Below are positions 25,566 to 34,203 of a stretch of 64,000 nt of DNA, piece after piece. Each line of letters starts with the position of its first letter. Position 1 is the first letter of the stretch. This stretch comes from Corynebacterium glyciniphilum AJ 3170 (GTDB taxonomy: Bacteria; Actinomycetota; Actinomycetes; Mycobacteriales; Mycobacteriaceae): positions 186,001 through 250,000 of the forward strand of contig NZ_CP006842.1 in the NCBI RefSeq assembly GCF_000626675.1, read 5' to 3'. The translations under genes and the position numbers were made by a program. The notes below the pieces were generated by a model. That model worked only from the letters and a program-made list of their open reading frames with translations. It had not been told where the DNA came from and ran no database searches.

Positions 25566-26816
25566 ATGACCATTGCCGCATCGTCGCGTCCCGACGCCTC
25601 CCGAGGTTCTGCGGATCTGCCACGGCGTGTGCCGCGGACCCGGAGGGGACAGATCATCGCCGGTGCCGTCGCGCTGCTGGGGATGGTGTTGCTGGTCTGG
25701 CAGGTGGTGGGGGTGGTCGGGCACTTCCGGGAGAATTTCCTCCTGGACGTCGGTGTCTTCCGTGATGCAGGGCGGGCCATCGTCGAGGGGGGCGGACTCT
25801 ACGGGGACGATTTTGACTCACGCAGCGGTTTCGCCTTCATCTACCCGCCGTTGGCGGCCGCGCTGTTCGTGCCGCTGACCTGGTTCGACGAAGGCCTGAT
25901 GGAGACCCTCTGGACGATGGCCTCCCTGGTGGCGGCCTGGGGCGTGCTGGCGATGGTCGCCGATCGGCTACGACTGCGGTGGGCGCCACTGGTGGCGGTG
26001 CCCATGCTGGGTTTCGCCCTGTGCCTGGAGCCGCTGCAGACCCACCTGATGTACGGCCAGATCAACGTCTTTCTCGTGGCGATGGTCACGGCTGACCTGT
26101 TGGGGTACACGCCCCGGTGGTTGCGAGGAGCCGGTGTGGGTCTGGCGGCGGGCATCAAGATCACCCCGGCGGCTTATGCGCTGGTGTTCCTGGTCTCGCG
26201 ACGATGGGGTGACCTGGCACGGTCGGCGGGGACGTTCCTGCTCACCGTGGTTCTCGGTTGGGTGATGCGACCAACGGAATCCCTGTTCTACTGGACCGAG
26301 GAATTCTTCAACGGCGACCGTGGCGGCCCGCCGGAGTTCAACGCCAACCAGGCGATCACCGGATTGCTGGCCAAGGCGGGCATGGACGGCGAACTGGCGC
26401 AGACCGTGATGATCCCGGGACTGCTGGTCATCGCCGTGGTGTCCGGGTGGGCAGCATGGCGGTTGGTTCGGGCCGGGCGTCCGGTCACCACGCTGTTGCT
26501 GCTCATTCTGGCGGTCAGCATCTCCGCTCCGGTGGCGGTGACGCACCACTGGACTGGCATTATCGTTGCCGTCGGTCTGCTGGTGTCGCTGGTGCTGGGG
26601 GTCGAGGGACAGCCGAGGGACCGGCTGACACTGGTGGCCGTGTCGGTCCTGCTGATGGCGAACCTGCTGCTCGACAACAGCGTGGGTACGCGTGAACCGC
26701 TCTACCGCATGTTCGAGGGCACCTGGTTGCTGGAGAATGTGCAGGGGATCGCCGGTATCGTGTGCTTCGTCCTGCTGCTCGTAGTCGCACGGCGGGCCAC
26801 TCCGGTGGCCGAATAA
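25566..26816 (+). CDS. GT87-family membrane glycosyltransferase (mannosyltransferase-like)
   Basis: 416 aa with ~10 hydrophobic helices. The first extracellular loop has the GT-C pattern of actinobacterial polyprenol-phosphate-mannose-dependent transferases: DVGVFRDAGRAIVEGGGLY followed by FAFIYPPLAA. GQINVFLV and GIKITPA are further family landmarks. Such enzymes add mannose or arabinose to lipoglycans of the cell envelope. CGGAG sits rather far (about 14 bases) upstream of ATG 25566. Monocistronic, flanked by dps and a secreted nuclease. Confidence 0.88.
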   Translation: MTIAASSRPDASRGSADLPRRVPRTRRGQIIAGAVALLGMVLLVWQVVGVVGHFRENFLLDVGVFRDAGRAIVEGGGLYGDDFDSRSGFAFIYPPLAAALFVPLTWFDEGLMETLWTMASLVAAWGVLAMVADRLRLRWAPLVAVPMLGFALCLEPLQTHLMYGQINVFLVAMVTADLLGYTPRWLRGAGVGLAAGIKITPAAYALVFLVSRRWGDLARSAGTFLLTVVLGWVMRPTESLFYWTEEFFNGDRGGPPEFNANQAITGLLAKAGMDGELAQTVMIPGLLVIAVVSGWAAWRLVRAGRPVTTLLLLILAVSISAPVAVTHHWTGIIVAVGLLVSLVLGVEGQPRDRLTLVAVSVLLMANLLLDNSVGTREPLYRMFEGTWLLENVQGIAGIVCFVLLLVVARRATPVAE

Positions 26817-26879
26817 CACCGCTGTCGTTCTGCCCCTTAGTATGTGACCCGTAACTATCACACCAGACTCAGGGGTCAC

Positions 26880-27875
26880 ATGAGGTTCTTCGGGCGGCCG
26901 GTCGCCGTCGTACTCGCCACCACGGCTGCGCTTGCCCTGTCGTCCTGCGACGACACCGGGGACAGTGCTGCCGGGGCAGCCGGTGTCACCACGGAGGCGC
27001 CGCAGCTGACGGGGTCCGGCACCACAGAGGCCGGCGAGACGGGTGAGCGCGGGGGCCCCGGTGATGACCGGGATTCTGATGTCGCGGCCGGTCACGCAGA
27101 CCCCGCGGTGCAGGACGCCGTCACGACCCTGGCGACCCTGGAGGTCAAGGGGCGGGCGCCGAAGACCGGCTACAGCCGGGATGAATTCGGCCAGCGGTGG
27201 AAAGACACCGACCGCAACGGCTGCGACCAACGTAACGACGTCCTGGCCAGGGATATGTCCGATGTGCACCGGGAGGGGCCGTGCAAGGTCCTCACGGGGA
27301 CCCTCGAGGACCCCTACACCGCCACAACGATCAACTTCGTGCGGGGTCAGGACACCAGTACAGACGTGCACATCGACCATGTCGTCGCAATGTCTGACGC
27401 CTGGCAGAAGGGTGCCCAGCAGCTCAGCGCCGAGCGACGCGAAGAGTTCGCCAATGACCATCTCAACCTCCTCGCCGTCGACGGTCCGGCGAACATGCAG
27501 AAGGGTGACGGGGACGCCGCCACCTGGCTACCGGCGAACCGGGCGTTCCGGTGCAGCTACGTGTCCACACAGGTGCAGGTCAAGGCGAAGTACGGTCTCT
27601 GGGTGACCGCTGCTGAACGGGATGCCATCAGCCGTGAGCTGGAGAAATGCGGGGCGGACACCGTCGCGCCGGTCGATGAGGTTCCGGCACCGGCGGTTGA
27701 GCCTGAGCCAGCTCCTGAACCGGAGCCCGCCGTCCCCGCGGCGGAACCGGGTGGGGATGTCTACTACGAGAACTGCACCGCGGCCCGCGCCGCTGGTGCG
27801 GCACCGCTCCTGCGAGGCGAACCCGGGTACCGGCCGCAGATGGACGGCGACAACGACGGTGTCGCCTGCGAGTGA
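26880..27875 (+). CDS. secreted lipoprotein HNH nuclease with excalibur domain
   Basis: 331 aa. Signal peptide with lipobox LSSC (Cys ~22), a Gly/Thr/Glu-rich linker, then a DUF1524-type HNH nuclease domain (~90-235; HIDHVVAMSDAW, with NDHLNLLAVDGPANMQKGD giving the Asn and His). A Pro/Glu/Ala linker (EPEPAPEPEPA) leads to a C-terminal excalibur calcium-binding motif (YYENCTAARAAG ... GDNDGVACE). This architecture is known in extracellular actinobacterial nucleases. Start at 26880 is the one that gives a proper signal peptide; the GTG at 26844 adds 12 residues. Role: nucleotide scavenging or defence. Confidence 0.9.
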   Translation: MRFFGRPVAVVLATTAALALSSCDDTGDSAAGAAGVTTEAPQLTGSGTTEAGETGERGGPGDDRDSDVAAGHADPAVQDAVTTLATLEVKGRAPKTGYSRDEFGQRWKDTDRNGCDQRNDVLARDMSDVHREGPCKVLTGTLEDPYTATTINFVRGQDTSTDVHIDHVVAMSDAWQKGAQQLSAERREEFANDHLNLLAVDGPANMQKGDGDAATWLPANRAFRCSYVSTQVQVKAKYGLWVTAAERDAISRELEKCGADTVAPVDEVPAPAVEPEPAPEPEPAVPAAEPGGDVYYENCTAARAAGAAPLLRGEPGYRPQMDGDNDGVACE

Positions 27876-27878
27876 GTG

Positions 27879-27918
27879 CTCCGACTCTCGTCAGGGGGCG
27901 AGAGCAGGAGAGTCGGAG
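27879..27918. terminator. bidirectional hairpin between convergent genes
   Basis: CTCCGACTCTC (27879-27889) and GAGAGTCGGAG (27908-27918) are perfect 11-bp arms with an 18-base loop that can refold as CTCTCG/CGAGAG. Followed by GGTTTAC, a weak U-run. It separates the ends of the nuclease gene and the CPBP protease gene. Confidence 0.65.
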
Positions 27919-27922
27919 AGGT

Positions 27923-28717
27923 TTACAGCAGCTGCCAGGCTGCCGCTGCGGCAAGTGCACCGACGGCATTGAGCGCCCAGTGCAGCCCGATCGGGGCGAT
28001 CACACTGCCAGTGTGGTGGCGTAGCCAGGTCAATCCGGCGCCCGCGGCGGCGGTGGCGACCACAGCGGCGCCTACGCCCGTCCACTGGGCCGCAGTTCCC
28101 GACCCCAGGAAGGCGGTGAGCCCGGCGTTGCTCGCCGTCAGATTCAGCGAGCTGGCGATATGCCACAGACCGAAGAGCAGGGAACTGCCGATGAACACCA
28201 GCTTCGTCCCACCCATGCGTGCCAGCGTGCCGTGCAGTACCCCGCGGAACGCCAGCTCCTCCGGCAGGACGGTCTGCAGGGGGATGATGACCAGGGCGGC
28301 GATGAGAGCTGTGCGCAGGCTCGCGTACGATTCGTTGAAGAAGAACTCCCTGGTGAACGGCAGTGCGACGGCGATGCCCACACCCACGACGACCAGGGCG
28401 GCCGCGCCCAGGCCGTAGAGCAGCCCACGACCGTGCGTGTGACGCCCCAGGCCGAGGTCGCGCCAGGTCATGCCGTTGGCACGGGCGATGACCAGGAGAA
28501 TCGCGACACCGACGGGGACGGTCGTGGCAACGGCGGCCAGCTGTGAGAAGTGCGCGGTGATGTTGATCACCGCCAGGGCGGTGATGACCGCGATGACATT
28601 GAGGATGTCGCGCGTGCGGATGCGCCGCGGGGAGATCACGGCGGTGGCGGCAGCGGCGGTGGTGCGGCGCCGACGCAGAAAGGAAGACGGGGTGAAACGT
28701 GTGGTGGTCAGGCTCAT
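27923..28717 (-). CDS. CPBP-family intramembrane metalloprotease
   Basis: 264 aa, about eight hydrophobic helices. The CPBP (CAAX/Abi) motifs are visible: EELAFRGVLHGTLAR (motif 1, EExxxR), FGLWHI (motif 2, FxxxH) and the late HWALNAVGAL (HxxxN). Family members are Rce1-like glutamate proteases; in bacteria some give bacteriocin immunity. A GGGAGAG ribosome site precedes ATG 28717. Convergent with the nuclease gene; a functional link is not evident. Confidence 0.88.
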   Translation of the reverse strand: MSLTTTRFTPSSFLRRRRTTAAAATAVISPRRIRTRDILNVIAVITALAVINITAHFSQLAAVATTVPVGVAILLVIARANGMTWRDLGLGRHTHGRGLLYGLGAAALVVVGVGIAVALPFTREFFFNESYASLRTALIAALVIIPLQTVLPEELAFRGVLHGTLARMGGTKLVFIGSSLLFGLWHIASSLNLTASNAGLTAFLGSGTAAQWTGVGAAVVATAAAGAGLTWLRHHTGSVIAPIGLHWALNAVGALAAAAAWQLL

Positions 28718-28900
28718 TGCTCTCCCACGTTATACCTGTGGCGACCCCGGTCGCGAGCCCGCGGACGCTGTCGGGGCGGATCGACATGGACTCCAGACGC
28801 GCCTGCCAGCAAACCCCCAGGAACATGGTGATCTGTTCAACGTGACGGGGCGGGAATGGATATCGGGACCCGTGGCGTTAAAGTATGGACACAACAGATA

Positions 28901-28916
28901 GACAGATAAGTCTGTC
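28901..28916. promoter_or_regulatory. operator-like palindrome upstream of symporter
   Basis: GACAGA-TAAG-TCTGTC is a perfect inverted repeat about 80 bases before the symporter start, just downstream of TTAAAGTAT, which could be a -10 region. Its size suits a dimeric regulator. The rest of the 277-base interval between 28718 and 28994 shows no gene. Confidence 0.35.
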
Positions 28917-28994
28917 CGGCTCCGTGCATCGACGGGGACCGGGACAGAGTCAGGGTGCTCGCCACGCAGGGCCCAGAGAGTCAGGTAAACGCGT

Positions 28995-30431
28995 ATGTCG
29001 ACAACACAGGAACACCGGACCGGCCGTATACCCGGCTGGCTCACCGGGTTCGGAGCGCAGGTCATCGCCGGCCTCGTCATCGGGCTGATCCTCGGGTTCA
29101 TTGCCCGCGCCCAGGGAGCAGACCTCCCGGAGGACGACCAGAGCTGGCTCGGTACTCTTCTCGACGAGGTCGGGTCCACCTACGTCACACTGCTGAAGTT
29201 GATGATCCCGCCGTTGATCATCGCTGCGGTGATCACCTCGGTGGCGAACCTGCGCAAGGTCGCCAATGCCGCACGGCTGGCCATCAGCACATTGATCTGG
29301 TTCGCGATCACCGCCTTCTTCTCCGTGCTCGTCGGCATCGGGGTCGGACTCGTGATGAAGCCGGGTGAGGGGACCTCGGTGGACGCCTCCAGCGCTGCCG
29401 AGCCGTCCAGCTCCGGCTCCTGGCTCGGTTTCCTCGAGTCCATCGTCCCGGACAACATCCTGGGACTCGCCGCCTCCGCCAACTCGGACGGGGACATCGG
29501 ACTGAGCTTCAACGTGCTGCAGCTGCTGGTCATCTCCATCGTGCTCGGTGTGGCCGCGGTGAAGGCCGGCAAGTCCGCTGAACCGTTCCTGGCCGTCACG
29601 GAGTCGCTGCTCACCGTGGTGCAGAAGGTGCTGTGGTGGATCATCCGCCTCGCCCCGATCGGCACGGGCGCGTTGATCGGTCACGCCGTCTCCGACTACG
29701 GGTGGGACGCCCTGGGGTCGCTCGGTAAGTTCGTGCTTGCCATCTACATCGGCCTGGCGATCGTCATGCTCGTCATCTACCCGGCCGTGCTCGCGTTCAA
29801 CGGTCTGCCTGTGATCGGCTTCTTCCGTCGTGTGTGGCCGGTGACGTCCCTGGGATTCATCACCCGCTCCTCGATGGGCGTGATGCCGGTGACCCAGCGT
29901 GTCACGGAGCGTTCCATGGGTGTTCCCACCGAGTACGCGTCCTTCGCCGTGCCCCTGGGTGCGACCACGAAGATGGACGGTTGCGCCGCGGTCTACCCGG
30001 CGATCGCCGCCCTGTTCGTCGCCCAGTTCTACGGCATCGACCTCGGCTTTACCGACTACCTGCTGATCATCTTCGTGTCTGTGATCGGATCGGCCGCCAC
30101 TGCCGGTACCACCGGGGCTACCGTGATGCTCACGCTGACGCTGTCGACGCTGGGCCTGCCGCTCGCTGGTGTCGGCCTGTTGCTCGCCATCGAGCCGATC
30201 ATCGACATGGGGCGCACGGCCGTGAATGTCACCGGCCAGTCGTTGGCGGCGACCGTGGTCGCGAAGCGGGCCGGGATCTGGGACCGGGAGATCTGGGACG
30301 CCGCGCAGGAAGGCGGATTCGAAAGTGCCGCCGGGGAGGACAGCCACCGGGCGCATATCGACCAGGAGCCAGTAGGGGCTTCAGAGGAGAACGCGGTCAC
30401 CGACAGGGCCGATTCTTCCGTGCGGAGCTGA
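28995..30431 (+). CDS. dicarboxylate/amino acid:cation symporter (DAACS), 478 aa
   Basis: Eight hydrophobic helices plus re-entrant loops in the GltP/DctA fold. Characteristic segments: VPLGATTKMDGCAAVYPA (the NMDG-like region, here TKMDGC) and the helix 8 motif RTAVNVTGQSLAATVVAKR. It imports C4-dicarboxylates or acidic amino acids with Na+ or H+. The C-terminal ~40 residues are acidic and soluble. A paralogue, only distantly similar, lies at 40021-41253. Start ATG 28995 has a weak Shine-Dalgarno (CAGGTAAA). Confidence 0.9.
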   Translation: MSTTQEHRTGRIPGWLTGFGAQVIAGLVIGLILGFIARAQGADLPEDDQSWLGTLLDEVGSTYVTLLKLMIPPLIIAAVITSVANLRKVANAARLAISTLIWFAITAFFSVLVGIGVGLVMKPGEGTSVDASSAAEPSSSGSWLGFLESIVPDNILGLAASANSDGDIGLSFNVLQLLVISIVLGVAAVKAGKSAEPFLAVTESLLTVVQKVLWWIIRLAPIGTGALIGHAVSDYGWDALGSLGKFVLAIYIGLAIVMLVIYPAVLAFNGLPVIGFFRRVWPVTSLGFITRSSMGVMPVTQRVTERSMGVPTEYASFAVPLGATTKMDGCAAVYPAIAALFVAQFYGIDLGFTDYLLIIFVSVIGSAATAGTTGATVMLTLTLSTLGLPLAGVGLLLAIEPIIDMGRTAVNVTGQSLAATVVAKRAGIWDREIWDAAQEGGFESAAGEDSHRAHIDQEPVGASEENAVTDRADSSVRS

Positions 30432-30455
30432 TATCGCGGGTGCCTGCCGCTGCCG

Positions 30456-30479
30456 AGCCCTCCACGTGGAGGACGGGCT
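30456..30479. terminator. palindrome between convergent symporter and esterase genes
   Basis: CCTCCACGTGGAGG (30459-30472) is a perfect palindrome, flanked by AGCCC/GGGCT (30456-30460, 30475-30479) as alternative arms. There is no U-tract; a GC-only terminator is the simplest reading. Confidence 0.45.
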
Positions 30480-30492
30480 GAACGGGAAGTAG

Positions 30493-32019
30493 CTAACCGG
30501 TCAGCCGTACCTGCGACCAGGCTTCACGGAGTTCCGGGACAGGGTCGGCGACCGTCTGCTCCCCGGCGTCGAAGATCTGGGTGGCGAAGCCGTCCCGGTA
30601 GGGTGTCCAGCCCGGATCACCACGGTGAATGAATCGGCGCCACCGCTGCTGCATCACCGTGGTCGTCGCCGCCATCCGGTCCCGCCCGCCCAGGGCCAGC
30701 GCGCCGGGACCGCGTCCCGAGTCGTAGCGTCCGAAGAGGATCGGCAGGTCCAGGGCGTGGGTTGCTCCGATACCCGAGACATTCAGGGACGGGGTGGACA
30801 GGTCCAACCGGTACATCCAGGCGCGGCCCGAGGGGTGCTGGTCGGCAAGTCGCATCGACGGGGCCGTGAACAGGGCATCTCCGATGAAACGTCCGGCGTC
30901 CCCGCGGCGTCGACCGTCGGAGTAGAACCTCGACAGGATATCCGGGGCACGGTCGCCGTCGATGAGTGACGCGAACCCCTGGGTCTGCCCCTGCAGGGCG
31001 CGCCGGGACACGCGGTTCCAGCGCATCAGAACATACTCATCGAGGTTGGTGCCGATGAGCAGTGGCACGTCCAGCTGTGCTGCCGGTTCAAGGGGGTGCT
31101 GTGGTAGCAGGTCATCGATCACCGGTGCGAAGGCGCCGGCAATTCCTGCAGTACCCCAGGAGGCGGCGTTGAGCTTCTCGGTCAGCCACGCAAGATCCTG
31201 GTGCGGGGCGCTCAGCGGATTCGCATCGGGGCGTTCGCTGAAGATGTCCAGCGCGGTGTTGCCGAGATGCCGGGCCTGGTCGGGGGAGTGGACCATGGCC
31301 CCGGCGGGGGACTGGGCGATGAATCCGGCGATCAGGCCGTCCATGCGCGGTGATGCACTCAGCGCGGTCACCATGGCGCCTCCGCTGGACTCACCCATGA
31401 CGGTGATGCGGGAGGGATCACCGCCGAAGCAGCGGGCGTTGGCGTGCACCCATTCGATGGCGGTGATGATGTCGGAGAGCCCCGCATTGGTCTCGTACCG
31501 GTCGGTGTCGAGGGAGTCTGCGTGCCCCAGGGCGAGCTGGCCGAGAACGCCGACCCGGTAGTTCACGGCGACGTAGACGGCGTCGGTGGCGGCGGCGAAG
31601 TACTCGCCGGAGAGCAGGGGCTCGCGGGCGGAGCCGTGAATGTTGGAGCCGCCGTGCAGGTACACGACGACGGGACGGTTCGCTTCCTCGTCGATGACGC
31701 CACCGGTGCCTGGTGTGGTGCCGCTGCGGGGGACAACCACGTTGAGCCAGAGGCAGTCCTCGGAGCCGATCCACCCGTGACGGGCGTCGCGCCATTGACT
31801 GCAGTAGTCGCCGGGACGGTCGGCGAGGAGGGTACCCTCCCAGGGCGTCTTCGGGACGGCCCGCCGGAAGCGGCGGGCACCGAGGGGCGGTTCAGCGTAG
31901 GGGACACCCCGAAAGGCCACGCCGTGGTTGACGGCGTGGCCTCGGAGGTCACCGGTGGTCGTGGTCACGGTCCACCGGTCGGCGACGGTCGTGCGGAGCG
32001 TGTGTGGTCCCTGATGCAT
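30493..32019 (-). CDS. type-B carboxylesterase
   Basis: 508 aa alpha/beta hydrolase of the cholinesterase/carboxylesterase family. The nucleophile elbow is GESSGGAM; FRGVPYAEPPLG near the N-terminus, EDCLWLNVV and the oxyanion-hole YLHGGSNIHG are family hallmarks. The gene begins 17 bases after the rubredoxin-reductase stop, so it can be read through from the alk operon. It also has its own TAGGCT element 7 bases before the ATG, indicating a private leaderless promoter. It may hydrolyse esters formed from alkanols or unrelated esters. Confidence 0.9.
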   Translation of the reverse strand: MHQGPHTLRTTVADRWTVTTTTGDLRGHAVNHGVAFRGVPYAEPPLGARRFRRAVPKTPWEGTLLADRPGDYCSQWRDARHGWIGSEDCLWLNVVVPRSGTTPGTGGVIDEEANRPVVVYLHGGSNIHGSAREPLLSGEYFAAATDAVYVAVNYRVGVLGQLALGHADSLDTDRYETNAGLSDIITAIEWVHANARCFGGDPSRITVMGESSGGAMVTALSASPRMDGLIAGFIAQSPAGAMVHSPDQARHLGNTALDIFSERPDANPLSAPHQDLAWLTEKLNAASWGTAGIAGAFAPVIDDLLPQHPLEPAAQLDVPLLIGTNLDEYVLMRWNRVSRRALQGQTQGFASLIDGDRAPDILSRFYSDGRRRGDAGRFIGDALFTAPSMRLADQHPSGRAWMYRLDLSTPSLNVSGIGATHALDLPILFGRYDSGRGPGALALGGRDRMAATTTVMQQRWRRFIHRGDPGWTPYRDGFATQIFDAGEQTVADPVPELREAWSQVRLTG

Positions 32020-32036
32020 GGGGACCAGCCTATCCC

Positions 32037-33314
32037 TCAGGTGGAGGAGGGGATGAGTGTTTCATCGGTGAAGAACTCCGATTCGACCTCGTTCAGGGTC
32101 ATGCCCAGAGCATTCTTCGCCTTGCGGACGATCGGGCTGCGTCCCACGGTGGTGATACCGGAAACGACGGACTCGCCGCCGGACCGGGATTCCAGGCTGA
32201 AGACCACAAGCTCATCCTCGTCGCTGGTCAGGACTAATTCGTGGTCGGACGGGTGGCTGGAGGGGCCGGGCTGGCCGCTCTGCACCGGGCGGCCGGTGGC
32301 ACCCAGGAGGTTCAGCATGAGCCCGTACTGACGGGACCAGCCCTTCGGTGGGCTGAGGAGGAAGCGGTCGGTCTCCTGTCCGGCCATCGTCAGCCCGACG
32401 ATGCCGCCGAGCAGACGCGCGGAGCCTTCGTCCTCGGGGAGGGTGACGGTTCCGTCTTCGGCGTGGATCTCGACGCAGTCGCCTGCGGCCCAGACGCCGG
32501 GGACGGAGGTGCGGCCGTACTCGTCGATGACGATTCCGCGTCCGACGTCCAGACCGGCGGAGCGGGCCAGGGAAATGTCACGGTCAAGCCCGACGGAGAC
32601 GACCACGACCGCCGGATCCAGTTCGGCGACGGTCGCGCTGAGCTCGTCGTCGGACAGCCCGCACCGGATGTCGATGCTGTGAGCGGTGTGCTTGTCGCGC
32701 AACCATCCGGCCGCGGCGGCGGGCAGAATGCGGCGGCAGATGTCGTCCTGCGCTTCCAGCACGGTGACGGTGGCCTCGGTGAGCGATGCCGCGGCTGCCG
32801 CGGCCTCAAGCCCCAGGATTCCTGCGCCGACGATGACGACGTTGTCGCCGGACGTCAGGGCGGTGAGAGATTCCCGCAGGGAGGTCGAGTGCTCCGGAGT
32901 GCGGATGTAGTGGACGTTGCGTCCGTCGAGCCACGGGGTGTCGAGGTGCCGTGGCGAGGCTCCGGTGGCGAAGATCAGCTGATCCCAGGAGTACTGCTCG
33001 CCGTTGACGGTGAGGGTGCGGTCAGTGGTGTCCACGGCGGTGACATCGCTGGACAGGTGCAGTGAAACGTCGATGTTGTCGGAGCCGTCGAAGACTGCAC
33101 CGGGCAGGGCGACGTCTTCGGCACCTTTGCCGTCGATGAGGATGTCCTTGTTCACGGACGGACGACGGTACGGCCGGTGGGCCTCGCGGGTGAAGATGTC
33201 CACAGTGGTGGAGCCGACGGTGTCCCCGGCCGCAGCGAGGAAGGCCTTGAGCGCCGAGTGGGCGGCCACGCCGCCGCCAATGACGGCGATGCGCTGGTGG
33301 TCGGGTTGAGTCAT
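32037..33314 (-). CDS. rubB: rubredoxin reductase, FAD/NAD(P)H-dependent
   Basis: 425 aa two-dinucleotide-binding flavoprotein. FAD site VIGGGVAAHSALKAF at the N-terminus, NADH site VIVGAGILGLEAAAAA (~residue 150), ATGASPRHL and the second FAD contact GVWAAGDCVEI. It passes electrons from NAD(P)H to the rubredoxins encoded immediately upstream. The start at 33314 has AGGA ahead; a 15-residue extension to 33359 would almost touch the rubredoxin stop. Assigned from family plus context. Confidence 0.88.
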   Translation of the reverse strand: MTQPDHQRIAVIGGGVAAHSALKAFLAAAGDTVGSTTVDIFTREAHRPYRRPSVNKDILIDGKGAEDVALPGAVFDGSDNIDVSLHLSSDVTAVDTTDRTLTVNGEQYSWDQLIFATGASPRHLDTPWLDGRNVHYIRTPEHSTSLRESLTALTSGDNVVIVGAGILGLEAAAAAASLTEATVTVLEAQDDICRRILPAAAAGWLRDKHTAHSIDIRCGLSDDELSATVAELDPAVVVVSVGLDRDISLARSAGLDVGRGIVIDEYGRTSVPGVWAAGDCVEIHAEDGTVTLPEDEGSARLLGGIVGLTMAGQETDRFLLSPPKGWSRQYGLMLNLLGATGRPVQSGQPGPSSHPSDHELVLTSDEDELVVFSLESRSGGESVVSGITTVGRSPIVRKAKNALGMTLNEVESEFFTDETLIPSST

Positions 33315-33359
33315 GTGCTGATCCTGTCTGTGTCTGTCTGCGGAGTCGGGGAGCGCCAT

Positions 33360-33542
33360 CTACTTGCGGCTGATCTGGACCATCTCGAAGTCGGCCTTCG
33401 CCGCTCCGCAGTCCGGGCACTCCCAGTCATCGGGGATATCGGCCCACAGGGTGCCCGGGGGGAAGCCCTCCGCCGGGTCGCCTTCTGCCTCGTCGTAGAT
33501 GTACCCGCACTGCAGGCATTCGTAGACTTTGTAGTCGTCCAT
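33360..33542 (-). CDS. rubA2: rubredoxin, AlkG2/RubA2 type
   Basis: 60 aa. Two CxxC knuckles, [14 protein letters not shown] and [13 protein letters not shown], ligate one iron. The CxxCG form in both knuckles and the C-terminal DFEMV match the electron-transfer type that supports AlkB. A strong AAAGGAG precedes ATG 33542; a longer in-frame ORF to 33593 is not needed. Confidence 0.93.
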   Translation of the reverse strand: MDDYKVYECLQCGYIYDEAEGDPAEGFPPGTLWADIPDDWECPDCGAAKADFEMVQISRK

Positions 33543-33593
33543 GGTGAGCTCCTTTCCTGAGCTGGTCGTCGGTGATGCTGTTGCTGTAGTCAT

Positions 33594-33770
33594 CTAGCTG
33601 ACCTTGTCGAAATCGACCTTGTCGCGGACGCCGCAGTCCGGGCAGAACCAGTCTTCGGGGACTTCGGCGTCCCAGTCGAATCCAGGGGAGAATCCTTCGG
33701 CCTGGTCGCCTGCTTCGGTGTCGACTCGGTAATCACACAGGGGGCACTGGTACACAGCCACAGTGGTCAC
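33594..33770 (-). CDS. rubA1: rubredoxin, RubA1 type
   Basis: 58 aa, GTG start with AAAGGACAG ahead. Knuckles CPLCDYR and CPDCGVRDKVDF mark the RubA1 subtype that usually precedes RubA2 in actinobacterial alkB operons. Such RubA1 proteins are often less able to reduce AlkB than RubA2. It was missed by simple ORF calling because of its size. Stop codon lies 51 bases before the rubA2 start. Confidence 0.9.
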   Translation of the reverse strand: MTTVAVYQCPLCDYRVDTEAGDQAEGFSPGFDWDAEVPEDWFCPDCGVRDKVDFDKVS

Positions 33771-33813
33771 CTGTCCTTTCTCTTCTCAGGATGCAGTTGG
33801 TGGGGTTGGCTGG

Positions 33814-34200
33814 TCAGGCCGTGGGGGCGGGGCCGGCGGCTCCGCCAGCTCCGGCAGCGTAGTCAATCGGCTTGCGGTTCTTCGGACGTGGGATCACGTG
33901 GGTTGAGGGGACTCCGGGGCCGCGGTAGATGCCGACGACACCGGGAAGGAGGAAGAACAGGGAGATCAGGATCAGCCAGGGGGCAACTGCCTCGGCATAG
34001 GGCGTACCGAAAGCGCCGAAGATGCCCAGTGCGAGTGCGGCGGCGCCGACCAGGCCTGACGCGACGCAGAGCAGGTAGTGCTTCTTCGGGTTGGTCATTT
34101 TCTGCGGTGGCGCCTGGTTCTCAGGGATGTCGGCGCCGCCGGTGGAACGCAACGACTCGAGATCGGGCGACTGCTGGTTCGGGTCAGCTGTGGCGGTCAT
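33814..34200 (-). CDS. two-helix membrane protein in the alk operon, unknown function
   Basis: 128 aa with two hydrophobic segments (~residues 42-65 and 72-93), a polar N-terminus and a Gly/Ala/Pro-rich C-terminal tail. Family not recognised. Lying 3 bases after the alkB stop and 43 bases before rubA1, it occupies the place between monooxygenase and rubredoxin and could help assemble or anchor the complex. It resembles no known rubredoxin or regulator. Confidence 0.8.
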   Translation of the reverse strand: MTATADPNQQSPDLESLRSTGGADIPENQAPPQKMTNPKKHYLLCVASGLVGAAALALGIFGAFGTPYAEAVAPWLILISLFFLLPGVVGIYRGPGVPSTHVIPRPKNRKPIDYAAGAGGAAGPAPTA

Positions 34201-34203
34201 GTC

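Noticed and set aside
28884..28994. Possible short ORF or attenuator upstream of the symporter
   Set aside because: Start codons are present but lack a ribosome site and conserved coding signals; only the 16-bp palindrome was retained.
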